Numbered from the stretch's first letter, positions 26,210 to 34,885 are shown. The stretch is 64,000 nt of DNA from Mucilaginibacter paludis DSM 18603 (GCF_000166195.2 NZ_CM001403.1:6932877-6996876); one strand, 5' to 3'. Numbers and translations are program-made. The notes: generated by a model not told the origin, from the letters alone.

Positions 26210-26385
26210 TAGCCAAATACACGGTCACCGATCAATCAAGTGAGGATAGTAAATGGGCCGCCCGGCTCAGATACTATTCTCATTTCCGTTTAGACCCTGA
26301 AGTGATGACCGAAGAAGATTTTATTAAAAACAAACTTGCCCTGGAGTTTTGCTTAAAGGAACGGGGCGAAATAACTTATCAATAA
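25865..26385 (+). CDS. Tail assembly chaperone, -1 frameshift product (gpGT-like)
   Basis: A -1 shift at A-AAA-AAA (26193-26201) in the end of the short form continues in a 60-codon frame (KRLIAKYTVTDQSSEDSKWA..., EEDFIKNKLALEFCLKERGE) to TAA at 26383-26385. The product would be 173 aa. The extension frame lacks its own start, fills the gap exactly and ends on the tape-measure ATG (TAATG). The conserved architecture of tail chaperones in tailed phages supports programmed frameshifting. Confidence 0.8.
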
Positions 26386-28139
26386 TGGCAAAAGGACTGA
26401 CCAGAGCAAGTAAAGGCACGCAAAATACTATAGACCAATCAAAAAGTTATGCAACCAGTTTGAACGATGTTAGGGCCGCAGTAGATGGTGTGGGAAAGGG
26501 AGCCGCAACTATCGCCGGAGGCTTAGACATACCGCTTGATTCGGAAAAAATGGTTGAATTTGCCAAGCAGGGTATTGAAATGGCCGAAAAGATGGAGCAG
26601 GCCAATGCCCAGGTAAAGGCGGCGCTGATCAACTCAAACAATGCGGCTGGCCTGAGCTATAACGAGCTCGAAAAAGACGCCAAAAAGTTTTCAGATACTT
26701 TACCCTTTGCACAGGACCAAATAGTTGATATGCAGAGCACGCTGCTATCGTACCCGGCGGTAACCAAGGCAACCTTCAATACGGCATCGCAAGCCATAAT
26801 GGATATTGCTACCCGCCAGCATGCAGGCCTTGCCGACACGGCAAAATTGGTAGGCGCAGCGTTGCAGTCGCCGGTAGAAGGTTTGAAAAGCCTGCACTCC
26901 ATGAATGTAGATCTTACCGCATCTCAAACAGCTACCATTACTAAACTGGTAGAAACCGGGCATACTGCCCAGGCACAATCCATTATCCTCAAAGAACTAC
27001 AGACGCGTTTTGGAGGTGCCGCCCAGGCCGCGGCGGATGCTGATCCGTTGTATGCCTACCATAGTATTATGGACTCTATTAAACTGACCGTTGGGGAGGT
27101 TGCCGGTAGTCTACTAAAGACATTGATACCAGCGCTAAAAACAGTAGGGGGAGTGGTTTCGGGGGTAACTGATTTTTTTAAAGATAATGTTGTTTTAGTC
27201 AAAGCCATCGGTGCCGCAGTAGGTATTGTCGCCATCGGCATGGGGACTTACAGTGCAGTATTAAAAGGTGTGGAAATTTGGGAATCACTCGTTGCATTTA
27301 AAACCGGCTTGGTAAATGGAGCACTGCTTTTGCAGGAAGCTTATTCGGTTGCGGCTTCTACTGGCTTGGGTACTATGGAAGCTGCGTGGTGGGCGGTAAA
27401 TGCTGCAATGGAAGCAAATCCTATCGGCCTTATCATAGCGGGAATTGTTATGGTTGGCTTAGTTGTATACACGGTCATTCATAAATTTGATCTCTTTAAA
27501 GCTGTTTTGATGGGAATATGGGAGGTGATAAAAGATGTAACAAAGGTAGCTTGGGGATTAAATGAAGCATTTATAGGCTTTCAAACGGGTAATCTCTCGC
27601 TAATGGCAGATGGGATTGCTAATGTTAAAGCCGGAACCAGCGATATAGGAGACGCATTTAGTAGAGGTTACAACAAAAGTTTGGCTGCAAGTAAAAAGAA
27701 CGAAGCCGAAGAGAAGAAGAAAGCGGACGATGCAAAAAAAGGGCAAGAAACACTGGCGACCGCCTTGACAAAACACAAGGCGCCAGAAAATGTAGCGGGC
27801 GTTTCTACTGCTGCTAAAGGAGTAGAGACAGCAAAGACAACAACAACCGTTGCTCCCACAACAACCGGTAGCAAACCCCAGTCAACTATTGGCAAGGTTG
27901 TAACCGCACCTACCGGTAAGCCTACCCCAACGCCGCCAGCTAAGCCAGCCCCATCAGCCACTTCCAAAGTTTCGGGCGAAGCAAAAGCTACCACCATCAA
28001 TATCCACATCGGGGCGTTAATTAAATCCTTCAGTATCAGTACCACCAATATGGAAGAGAGTACCTCCAAAGTGCAGGAAATGGTAACACGGGTGCTGTTG
28101 AGTGCGGTTAATGATAGTCAGTTGGTAGTGGGGCAGTAA
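26385..28139 (+). CDS. Tail tape measure protein
   Basis: Start chosen at ATG 26385, overlapping the frameshift product's stop. 584 aa: helical N-terminus with conserved PFAQDQIVDMQSTLLSYP (about 107-124), a hydrophobic middle with three or more membrane-like segments (VKAIGAAVGIVAIGMGTYS; NPIGLIIAGIVMVGLVVYTV) and a Thr/Pro/Lys-rich, disordered tail region before the C-terminus. It sets tail length; its rather short length suggests a short tail, roughly 90 nm using the usual 0.15 nm per residue. It should be followed by baseplate genes, but here the phage block ends. Confidence 0.85.
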   Translation: MAKGLTRASKGTQNTIDQSKSYATSLNDVRAAVDGVGKGAATIAGGLDIPLDSEKMVEFAKQGIEMAEKMEQANAQVKAALINSNNAAGLSYNELEKDAKKFSDTLPFAQDQIVDMQSTLLSYPAVTKATFNTASQAIMDIATRQHAGLADTAKLVGAALQSPVEGLKSLHSMNVDLTASQTATITKLVETGHTAQAQSIILKELQTRFGGAAQAAADADPLYAYHSIMDSIKLTVGEVAGSLLKTLIPALKTVGGVVSGVTDFFKDNVVLVKAIGAAVGIVAIGMGTYSAVLKGVEIWESLVAFKTGLVNGALLLQEAYSVAASTGLGTMEAAWWAVNAAMEANPIGLIIAGIVMVGLVVYTVIHKFDLFKAVLMGIWEVIKDVTKVAWGLNEAFIGFQTGNLSLMADGIANVKAGTSDIGDAFSRGYNKSLAASKKNEAEEKKKADDAKKGQETLATALTKHKAPENVAGVSTAAKGVETAKTTTTVAPTTTGSKPQSTIGKVVTAPTGKPTPTPPAKPAPSATSKVSGEAKATTINIHIGALIKSFSISTTNMEESTSKVQEMVTRVLLSAVNDSQLVVGQ

Positions 28140-28157
28140 TGGTAATGATTAGATGAG

Positions 28158-28720
28158 GTAACGTTATTAGATTATGATTAAGCTTTACGCTGTAGTCGGT
28201 GTCCTCGCTGAGTACTATCGTTGGGCAAGTCTCACAAGTAGTTGGTGGGGACACCGACAATGGATAAAAAAAATGTCATTTCGACGAGTTACGAGGAAAA
28301 ATCTTCTGCTTCAGACGAGCATCGCAGAGCAGTCCTAAAACAGACTCAGCACGCACAGAAGATTTCTCCCCTCTCGTCGACATCAAGGGGTAACGTTATT
28401 GGATTATGATTACGCTGTAGTCGGTGTCTTCGCCGAGTACTATCGTTGGGTAAGGGCACACAAGCTGTCGGTGGGACACCGACAATGGATAAAAAAAATG
28501 TCATTTCGACGAGGTACGAGGAGAAATCTTCTGCTTCAGATAAGCATCGCAGAGCAGGCCTAAAACAGACTCAACGCGCGCAGAAGATTTCTCCCTCCGG
28601 TCGAAATGACATCAGGCGTAACGTTATTAGATTATGATTACGCCGTAGTCGGTGTCCCCACCGACTACTATCGTCGGGTATGGGGGTGCGAAAATTTGTC
28701 GGTGTCCCCACCGACTACGG
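28158..28720. repeat. Tandem repeat with period about 230 bp
   Basis: Units begin GTAACGTTATT(A/G)GATTATGATTA at 28158, 28390 and 28618 (periods 232 and 228; third copy partial). Each carries GTAGTCGGTGTC...ACACCGAC inverted words and a family D piece with AATCTTCTGCTTCAGA and GCAGAAGATTTCTCCC that is self-complementary. Open frames through the array are repeat-derived. The array fills nearly all of 28140-28860. Confidence 0.8.
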
Positions 28721-28857
28721 ATAAATGCCAGGAAGGAGTCGCAGCCTGTTATTGATAAAAACGAAAACGAGCAAGATAGCAAGGGGGCGCTGGAGAATTT
28801 TGATGCCGTAGCCGAACTAAATCATAAACATCATCCCGATTCCGCAGCCTGCCACCT

Positions 28858-29778
28858 TTATCTCACCCCATAGTGTACCGGTATAAATATACTAACATCC
28901 AGGCCCGGATAATACGAGGGGTAACTTACGCCATCGGCCATAAAGGGATCAACCTTTAATTTGAGTTCTTTTAAAATCTCGTTGAGGTAAGGGAGGCATT
29001 TAGCAAGATAATACGTGTCATGGCCGGGTACGCAGGATGTAATATTGCCTTGCCGGTCAATCAGGAGATTGATATCGCCGTAAGCTGTTGTGTTTCCAAG
29101 CTTCATGGTGAGGGCTTGCTCAAGGGTATGTTGAAGATAGCTCTTGGTTTCAAAAGAGAGCCTATTGTAGTTGTCGCCGGTATTTAGTTGGTCTATTTTT
29201 CTTTTGAGTTCAACGCGGCGGGCATCGGCTTTTTCGGTTGAGTCTTTAAGATGCGCCTGCCTTTCAATTTCACGTTCTTTGGCCATGTAGATATTTTCGT
29301 CAATGCGTTGGCGGCGCAATAAATCGTCCCAATCTTCTTTGTAAACTTTGCCATTTACCGTTCTGGTGCCTGTGTAGTCTTTTACGTCAGCATCATAAAA
29401 TGTGGTGCCGTAAGAGTCTTTAACGCGTATCTGCAAGTGGTTTTTGCCGAAACGGTCGGGATCCATAATCTGGATGTCGTACATCGCCCTTGGCATGGCG
29501 TCTGTTTTTCTATTAAAAAGAGTTTCTAAGTGACAATTGCATTCCCCGGCAATCCTGTTGACATAGAGCTCCGGAACAAAATAAACTACCGAGTCGCCTA
29601 TGGTAATTTTGCAATAGTCGCTATTATACAATACCGAGATGGTTTTTTTAACCGGGCGATCCTGCCCGCCGCTAACGTAAACAACATACGAATTCGCTAT
29701 AACTCCCTGGAAAGCCTGCTGAGCTTTAGCCGCAGAAATTACGAAGAGTATTAAAGTGATAAGGATACTTTTTTTCAA
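28858..29778 (-). CDS. Hypothetical exported protein
   Basis: A 306-aa protein with a signal peptide (MKKSILITLILFVISAAKAQ) and a mature part of mixed composition. FNRKTDAMPRAMYDIQI sits near the middle, and a Glu/Lys/Arg-rich helix lies around residues 165-195. The C-terminal third has GDINLLIDRQGNITSCVPGH, reminiscent of TonB-like periplasmic partner domains that report 'INLLVDRQGN', and ends CLPYLNEILKELKL. No family is recognised with confidence. It stands alone. Confidence 0.7.
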   Translation of the reverse strand: MKKSILITLILFVISAAKAQQAFQGVIANSYVVYVSGGQDRPVKKTISVLYNSDYCKITIGDSVVYFVPELYVNRIAGECNCHLETLFNRKTDAMPRAMYDIQIMDPDRFGKNHLQIRVKDSYGTTFYDADVKDYTGTRTVNGKVYKEDWDDLLRRQRIDENIYMAKEREIERQAHLKDSTEKADARRVELKRKIDQLNTGDNYNRLSFETKSYLQHTLEQALTMKLGNTTAYGDINLLIDRQGNITSCVPGHDTYYLAKCLPYLNEILKELKLKVDPFMADGVSYPSYYPGLDVSIFIPVHYGVR

Positions 29779-30073
29779 GGTGATAAGGGTTGTTTAAAAT
29801 TGTGATTAGTGCGCTAAATTAAGGCTTGGGCAGTTTGGTTTTAGCCATCATGAAAAATAATATTGAAAAAAGTGCGAATACCGTTCCAAACCAGTACAGA
29901 TCGCTTAAAAAAAACAAGATATCCGAAATTGCGAACATCGGCTTGCATAAATGTGATATGGATTGATGGTTCAAATATATTATTTCCAGGCTGATAGAAA
30001 AGAAATACAGTTAACAAAAAATAACGTAGGGCCTCAATCGGGCTGTTTTTTGTGAAGTTTGGCGGGTGGATGT
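29779..30073. other. Gap with no firm gene
   Basis: Open frames of 39 codons (plus, from 29851) and 82 codons (minus, 30089-29841) overlap each other and neither has a clear start context or composition, so I do not call them. Nothing else was seen between the gene ending at 29778 and the terminator at 30074. Confidence 0.4.
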
Positions 30074-30116
30074 AAAAGATAAGGGGCAAGGCCTGAGCCT
30101 TTGCCCCTTATCTTTT
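30074..30116. terminator. Strong bidirectional terminator hairpin
   Basis: AAAAGATAAGGGGCAAGGC is complementary, with one bulge, to GCCTTTGCCCCTTATCTTTT around a 3-base loop. A-rich on the left and T-rich on the right, so it can act on both strands. It lies 64 bases downstream of the minus-strand gene ending at 30180. Confidence 0.85.
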
Positions 30117-30179
30117 GATGCGGTAGCAATGTTATTATTGTAGCTAAATCCGGAAGAGGGGATATTAGCCGCTGGAATT

Positions 30180-31040
30180 TTATATATTGATTACAAAGCT
30201 GTAAGCAGTGCCTTTATTTTTATAGGCAACGGTGAAGCTTTTATCGGTAAAGTTGACCAGTTGGAAAGTGATGGTGTAGTCTTCGCCTTTTAAGTCGCCG
30301 TCTACAAAAACAAGTCCGTTTTCACTTCTGATGCTGGCTATTTTAAATGGTTCGTTCATAGCATCACTGGATACATCGCTAAAACTTGGGCCGAGCTTAA
30401 ATTTCAAAATGGCAACACAATCGGTTTTTGATCCGATCAGTTTTTTAAATTTCTCAAAATCAGGCAATACGTTGGAGTAGGCTATGCCGGTAAGGTTAGT
30501 TTCGGTGGTAGAGCCGCTGGTGTATTCGCTGCCGTACTTGTTACCTTCGGTCCGTTGGTTGGATAGGTAAATAATATTGGCACCAAACATGGCAGCCTGT
30601 AGTTTAAGCTTATGGTAGGCCCTGTCTTTAACCCGCTCCTGGTTGGCATAAACGGTAGTTCCTTTTGCTTTGGCGCCTACATCAGTAATTTTAAAAAGGC
30701 CTTTCACCTCACTTTCTACCGATGTGATGGTTACATTGTCGAAATCCATTACGCCGGTAACCGATTTGTAGGAAGTTGATTCGGCAAAAGTTTGTACGCG
30801 CCCGTTTTTAAAAATGATTTGCTGAACAGTGTTTTTATAAACACTGTTAATTAAGTCTTCGCCCGGCAAAGTGTATTTAACGGCATCGGGCGTTATTTCT
30901 TTAACGGAGCATGCAATTTTTTGGTTGTTGGCCACCAGGGTATCAACCTGGGCATAGCTGGCCTTGTTCATAAAAAATACAGCCGCAAAGGCCAATAATA
31001 CTTTAAACAGATAAGATTTGTTGAAGGTTGTAGGGTACAT
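30180..31040 (-). CDS. Hypothetical exported protein
   Basis: A 286-aa protein. The first 31 residues contain a signal peptide (YLFKVLLAFAAVFFMNKASYAQ). The mature part begins with VDTLVANNQKIACSVKEITPDAVKYTLPG, a pattern common in exported Bacteroidota proteins with a short beta domain. A central portion with KGTTVYANQERVKDRAYHKL and the C-terminal VYKNKGTAYSFVINI follow. No domain recognised. A bidirectional terminator follows it. Confidence 0.7.
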   Translation of the reverse strand: MYPTTFNKSYLFKVLLAFAAVFFMNKASYAQVDTLVANNQKIACSVKEITPDAVKYTLPGEDLINSVYKNTVQQIIFKNGRVQTFAESTSYKSVTGVMDFDNVTITSVESEVKGLFKITDVGAKAKGTTVYANQERVKDRAYHKLKLQAAMFGANIIYLSNQRTEGNKYGSEYTSGSTTETNLTGIAYSNVLPDFEKFKKLIGSKTDCVAILKFKLGPSFSDVSSDAMNEPFKIASIRSENGLVFVDGDLKGEDYTITFQLVNFTDKSFTVAYKNKGTAYSFVINI

Positions 31041-31139
31041 GATAGTAGGTAGTTAGATACTCAAAAGTATCATTTTCAGGGATGTGTTTTTTTAATTTTA
31101 TATAAATTTATTGTTACATCATTGTGTGTGGGCTACCTG

Positions 31140-31420
31140 ATTGCCGGGCTATGATGGCTGGTGTAGCGAGCTTGTCGCGGGTATAGAAACACACCACCGC
31201 AGCCACACAGCCGAGCCCGCTCACTTTCAAGACGTTAGCCCTTATTTGTTGCTCATTATCAATTATTTATATAGGAAAAGCGGCGGCCCGGTGCGATTCC
31301 TGTCTTGAGGGCGGAGGGGTGTGTGCTGCGCGCGCGACAGCTTAATATTTAGATTAGCAATTTCGCCGCGCGTAGAAACACCCCCCGCAGCCGCACCGTC
31401 CGCCCGCCCCCTCTTGAGAG
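31140..31420. repeat. Dispersed repeat family A next to the IS4-family element
   Basis: GC-rich sequence with TAGAAACACACC, GTTGCTCATTATCAATTATT, GGAGGGGTGTGT and the palindromic word CTCTTGAGAG (31411-31420). The same long unit occurs on the other side of the IS (32947-33060), at 34468-34640 and in tandem at 40211-40635. The IS split one such unit, which is why its halves flank the element. Confidence 0.75.
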
Positions 31421-31486
31421 CATAGCCGTCAACTTTAGAAAAAAAAGGGATAAAATTTTTTTAGAGCAAGAATCGGAACTGCAAAA

Positions 31487-32746
31487 TTGCAGTCATTATT
31501 CGAGCGAATGAGTTCGGAACTATTTGAACCAACGGTGTTAGATGGCCTGGCCCGTAAAACAGAGGCTATACAACGCAAACGAAAAGTGGGAGGCAAGGAA
31601 CTATTGGATATGGCGTTATTTGATGGAGATCAATCGTTTAACGGCATGAGTATGCAGTTAATGCGGAGGGATGGGCTTGATATTTCGAAGCAGGCATTGC
31701 ATCAAAGACATCACAGCAATATGACAAAGTTTGTACAAGCCGTTTTTGAGCAATTAATAGCAGTTGAGTTACCGCAAGAGCAAACACAGGGCTTGGAGAT
31801 CCGTATCAAAGATTCTACCCGTTTCGCGTTGCCGGAAGTTATTGCAGAGACATTCCCCGGAACAAAAGGAAGTGGGATGAAAGCGGGAGCATCTGTACAA
31901 TTTGAATTTGAAATCAAAAGTGGTAAAAGCGATATCAAAGTAACTCCGGCCAACGCAAATGACCAGGGTGAGAGTCATCTGGACAAGGCATCAATTCAGC
32001 CGGGGGTATTATATATGAGAGATCTGGGTTACACTCACTTGAGTTATATGAACAATATTAACAAAGTCAAAGCTTTCTTTATTAATAAATTATGTCCGAA
32101 AACAACGATTTATCTATTAAAGGACGACCAATACCAAAAGTTAGAGTTGTCGAAACTACAAGGCATAACCGGCGTATTTGATCAACAGGTATATATCGGA
32201 GCTGATAAGATGCCGGTAAGGATAATAATAGAACCGGTAAGTGAAGAGCTCAAGGCAAGGCGGATAGCCAATACTGAAAAGTACAATAAAAAGAAAGGCA
32301 GTACCACCAGTAAGGGATTCAAAGAGCGGGCAGGGTTTAACTTTATTGTTACCAACCTGGTGAGCGAAAAATATAGCGCTGAATTGATCCAAAAGTTATA
32401 TCACCTGCGATGGCAGATAGAATTGGTTTTTAAAGCATGGAAGTCGTTTTTAAAGATACACACGTTCCCCAAAGGAAGTTCGGATCGTATAACCAGTATA
32501 TTATACAGTAAGTTGATCTGGGCAGTTTTGAGTTGGAAAATATGCATGGCTATCGGTAAGATAGGTCAAATTAGTGTTTTAAAGGTGCATCGACTAATCG
32601 CTTCTACGAAAGAAGAATTGCGAGCGCAGCTTTTAGGGATATGCTCAAAGTGGTTAGCTCTGTTGGAGAAATTAAACTTAAAGCACCTTTCAAAAGAGCA
32701 CAGAAAACATAGGTTAAAAATAGAAGAAATTGTAATAAGTATTTGA
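31487..32746 (+). CDS. IS4-family transposase
   Basis: 419 aa if started at TTG 31487; ATG 31508 (MSSELFEPT) is an alternative. DDE residues: Asp in EIRIKDSTRFALPE, Asp in YMRDLGYTHLSY, and the IS4 signature Y-x2-R-x3-E-x6-K in YHLRWQIELVFKAWK. No frameshift, so it is potentially active. A second copy begins at the left window edge in opposite orientation. Confidence 0.95.
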   Translation: MQSLFERMSSELFEPTVLDGLARKTEAIQRKRKVGGKELLDMALFDGDQSFNGMSMQLMRRDGLDISKQALHQRHHSNMTKFVQAVFEQLIAVELPQEQTQGLEIRIKDSTRFALPEVIAETFPGTKGSGMKAGASVQFEFEIKSGKSDIKVTPANANDQGESHLDKASIQPGVLYMRDLGYTHLSYMNNINKVKAFFINKLCPKTTIYLLKDDQYQKLELSKLQGITGVFDQQVYIGADKMPVRIIIEPVSEELKARRIANTEKYNKKKGSTTSKGFKERAGFNFIVTNLVSEKYSAELIQKLYHLRWQIELVFKAWKSFLKIHTFPKGSSDRITSILYSKLIWAVLSWKICMAIGKIGQISVLKVHRLIASTKEELRAQLLGICSKWLALLEKLNLKHLSKEHRKHRLKIEEIVISI

Positions 32747-32794
32747 TTATTAGATATTTAAATACTATATTTAGATAGTTAAACAAAAATAAGA

Positions 32795-32824
32795 AAGGCG
32801 GGGTCATCTAAACCTCCCCGCCTT
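32795..32824. terminator. Hairpin at the IS4 3' end
   Basis: AAGGCGGGG pairs with CCCCGCCTT around a 12-base loop, 49 bases after the transposase stop. A-rich sequence on the left means a T-run on the minus transcript, so it may mainly block transcription entering from the right. Confidence 0.5.
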
Positions 32825-32946
32825 AAAAAACGAAAAATATGAGAGTAAAAATACATAGGTTTGCCCATGCGGGCAAACCGCGCCTAAAAATTAAATAACT
32901 GAAAATCAACAATATATGAGTACAGCTACTTAAATTGACGGCTATG

Positions 32947-33060
32947 CCTCTCAAGAGGGGAGTTTGATTTGTTGCTTATTATCAATTATTTACACAGGAA
33001 AAAGCCAGGGCCCCGTGCGATTCCCCGCTTGAGAGGGGCGGAGGGGTGTGTATCTACGCG
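32947..33060. repeat. Dispersed repeat family A, right half split by the IS
   Basis: CTCTCAAGAGGGGAGTTTGATTTG...TTATTATCAATTATTTACAC, then CGATTCCCCGCTTGAGAGGG and GGAGGGGTGTG. This matches the unit at 34505-34640 and supports the view that the IS4-family element inserted at the CTCTTGAGAG core of a pre-existing repeat. Confidence 0.7.
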
Positions 33061-33234
33061 CGACGAACAAACACCAGTCGCACTTGTTTTTTAGCCTTAA
33101 CGATGCGCACGGTGTGTTTACAATTCAAAGTAAAAAACTTCGAATAGCAGTAGGGGAGAAACATACCTGCGACATGCTCAAATAAAAATAAGGTTACCTT
33201 TATAATCAATGACGTATTAAGGCTAAACAAACCG

Positions 33235-33630
33235 ATGGAAGAGCGAAAAACGGCAGCAGTTGTATTAGGCATATTCGTTTTGATTGCATTGGGCCTTATC
33301 ATTATTTTACGCCAAAAGCAGCATCATCAAGCTCAGGCCCTGTTTGCAACTACCAAAACCATATCTTTCAAAACGTGCACCATCCGATATAAATATTGGA
33401 ACAAAGGTTTGATGGGCGATATTGAGCGCGCCGCCCAAAATGAGTTAGCGCTTTGTTTGTGTGATAGCTATCGGCAACAGCGTGATACAGCTGTGGCTAA
33501 CCGCATTATGCGGATTTACAAACGGTACGGCAATCATTACGGGCCCGATAGCCTTAGCCTTTATAACAGTGTTGATAGTTTAATTAAAAACCGGAACCGG
33601 GTTTTGGATACCTTGGTTCTGGCCGATTGA
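33235..33630 (+). CDS. Hypothetical membrane-anchored protein
   Basis: 131 aa: a short basic N-terminus, one membrane segment (VVLGIFVLIALGLIIIL, residues 9-25) and a positively charged, Tyr-rich extracytoplasmic part. Two Cys in ALCLCDSYRQQ. No family recognised. Single gene between repeat regions; moderately AT-rich. Confidence 0.6.
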   Translation: MEERKTAAVVLGIFVLIALGLIIILRQKQHHQAQALFATTKTISFKTCTIRYKYWNKGLMGDIERAAQNELALCLCDSYRQQRDTAVANRIMRIYKRYGNHYGPDSLSLYNSVDSLIKNRNRVLDTLVLAD

Positions 33631-33753
33631 GTGAGGTTGTAAGCGCTACGGCTTTTCCATTTACTCTAAATATCTGAAGCAAGGATGTTTTGTTAACGTG
33701 GAAAGAGAGGCTCGCATACGAGCGTTGGCAAGGTCATCATGAACATATAAATG

Positions 33754-34380
33754 TTACCAAAACTTCCACCAGGTATGCTTTTTCTGAGTTGGAACCTTTA
33801 CACGATCCGATTTGAATGTTGTTAACTCTCTTTTCAATTCTTCAGTGTAGTTCAATTTTTTTGCCAAACAACTTTGTGGAGCAGTTTTCTCAAAGTTAAT
33901 CCCGAACTTATCTGCTAAGCTGATAATGTCATCAGTAAATATTTGCTCATTGATATTTAGCCCCGATTCTTCTGGTAATGGCAATCCGGTGTTCTCGGTT
34001 ACACTGCCGTTAATTGAAAGGAAATTACGTTGACCGGATAAGCCACATTTGGTAAACCCAAACGAACCCGAAGTTGTCTGAATTAGAAAGGTCATTACAT
34101 CTGATTTAACTTTGTCTGAAAGTTTAAGTAAAGCTGGCCCATCCCAAACGTTAATCATTTCCGGGTCGCAGATTATTGTCCAGTCATTATCAAACCAAAT
34201 TCCCCGAAGGACAACATCACGTTCTGAAAAATTGAAATAGTTATCAAACAGATAGTCATACATATCGTTCAAATTATCAAATTGTTCATCTTGTTGAACG
34301 TCTACATAGTTGAATTCTTTGAAAATCTCAATTTGTTTATCGAGATGACTCCCTTTAATTGCGATAATGCTATTGGTCAT
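33754..34380 (-). CDS. Hypothetical protein
   Basis: Start taken at ATG 34380 (MTNSIIAIKGSHLDKQIEIF), giving 208 aa; the longer frame from 34521 would run into the repeat and is not protein-like. Contains FEERDVVLRGIWFDNDWTIICDPEMI-type beta strands (GIWFDNDWTIICDPEM seen), a pattern close to small immunity-like proteins, and a basic Trp-rich end (KVPTQKKHTWWKFW). No function assigned. Confidence 0.65.
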   Translation of the reverse strand: MTNSIIAIKGSHLDKQIEIFKEFNYVDVQQDEQFDNLNDMYDYLFDNYFNFSERDVVLRGIWFDNDWTIICDPEMINVWDGPALLKLSDKVKSDVMTFLIQTTSGSFGFTKCGLSGQRNFLSINGSVTENTGLPLPEESGLNINEQIFTDDIISLADKFGINFEKTAPQSCLAKKLNYTEELKRELTTFKSDRVKVPTQKKHTWWKFW

Positions 34381-34467
34381 GAGGTAACGGCGATACGATG
34401 TCAAATTTAATAAAAAAGTCAGTCCAATCTCCGAATCAATTAAAATAAGTGCAGCCTTGCAATTTCT

Positions 34468-34747
34468 TCGCGCGTAGAAACACACCCCCGCAGCCGCACG
34501 GGCCGCCCGCGCCCCTCTCAAGAGGGGAGTTTTGTTTTGTTGCTTATTATCAATTATTTATACAGAAAAAAAGCCCCGGCTCCGTGCGATTCCCCTCTTG
34601 AGAGGGGCGTAGGGGTGTGTTTCTCCGCGCGACGAACCAACACCAGCCGCAGTTGGCTTTTTCGCGTTAACGATGGGCGCGGATACCGGCCTGTGGCTAA
34701 GGCCTGTGCAGTATGAGCAGACAGCGTGGCCCGTAGGGAAACGCCCA
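34468..34747. repeat. Dispersed repeats, families A and B, adjacent
   Basis: 34468-34640 is an undisturbed family A unit with GCCCCTCTCAAGAGGGGAG at 34503-34521 and CCCCTCTTGAGAGGGG at 34589-34604; 34665-34747 is a family B unit (GCGTTAACGATGGGCGCGG ... GGGAAACGCCC). These show the intact state of the target later split by IS elements. No gene is supported here. Confidence 0.75.
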
Positions 34748-34761
34748 AAAAGGTTTTTAAA

Positions 34762-34794
34762 CTAAAATAGCCCCTTGCGGAGCTATTTTTTTTG
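34762..34794. terminator. Terminator hairpin next to tRNA-Leu
   Basis: AAAATAGC...GCTATTTTTTTT with loop CCCTTGCGGA. It lies just downstream of the minus-strand tRNA, and has A/T runs on both sides, so it can terminate the tRNA transcript and anything coming from the left. Confidence 0.7.
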
Positions 34795-34801
34795 TGGATG
34801 G

Positions 34802-34885
34802 TGCCCGAAGAGAGACTCGAACTCTCAAGAGACAATTCTCAACGGCTTCTGAGACCGCAACGTTTACCAATTTCGCCATCCGGGC
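34802..34885 (-). tRNA. tRNA-Leu (anticodon CAG)
   Basis: On the minus strand the sequence begins GCCCGGATGGCGAAATTGG (acceptor and D arm). The anticodon stem-loop GCGGT-CTCAGAA-GCCGT places CAG at the anticodon. A long variable arm (GAGAATTGTCTCTTGAGAG region) marks the class II shape of Leu tRNA. T-loop AGTTCGAGTCT and acceptor TTCGGGC follow, with discriminator A and an encoded CCA at 34799-34801. Fold was read by eye; all stems pair. Confidence 0.95.

Larger units (their letters stand above)
7715..28139 (+). mobile_element. Contractile-tail prophage (myovirus-like), permuted and apparently incomplete
   Basis: Contains, left to right on plus, baseplate genes, tail fibres, lysis genes, a cargo region, head protease, major capsid, sheath, tube, tail chaperones and tape measure. 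The usual order would run head, sheath, tube, chaperone, tape measure, baseplate, fibre, lysis; here the block 21186-28139 that should precede 7715 instead follows the lysis genes. No terminase, portal, integrase, repressor or attachment repeat was found. The borders given are the outermost phage-like genes. Confidence 0.85.
31421..32946 (+). mobile_element. IS4-family insertion sequence, complete
   Basis: A 1526-bp element with ends CATAGCCGTCAACTTTA (left) and, inverted, CATAGCCGTCAATTTAA (right). Flanks are CTCTTGAGAG and CCTCTCAAGAGG, the two strands of a palindromic repeat core, so a simple target duplication cannot be read with certainty. The first 85 bases are identical to the copy at window position 1-85. 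The 3' end has a GC-rich hairpin (32795-32824) and a second one with GGTTTGCCC/GGGCAAACC (32861-32882). Confidence 0.85.

Noticed and set aside
7624..28200. Phage attachment-site duplication around the prophage
   Set aside because: No convincing direct repeat was found by eye between the left flank (7624-7714) and the right flank (28140-28200); a computed comparison would be needed.
28140..28860. CRISPR array
   Set aside because: Only three units of about 230 bases, far larger than CRISPR units, without spacer variation.
28446..28873. Open frames of 63 and 73 codons
   Set aside because: Both lie in the 230-bp tandem repeats and overlap repeat units; the second also runs into the opposite gene at 28858.
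29841..30089. 82-codon minus-strand open frame
   Set aside because: No supported start, odd composition, and it ends into a terminator; the alternative plus-strand frame of 39 codons is equally weak.
34799..34885. tRNA-Leu as integration site
   Set aside because: No integrase and no copy of the tRNA 3' end was seen nearby.
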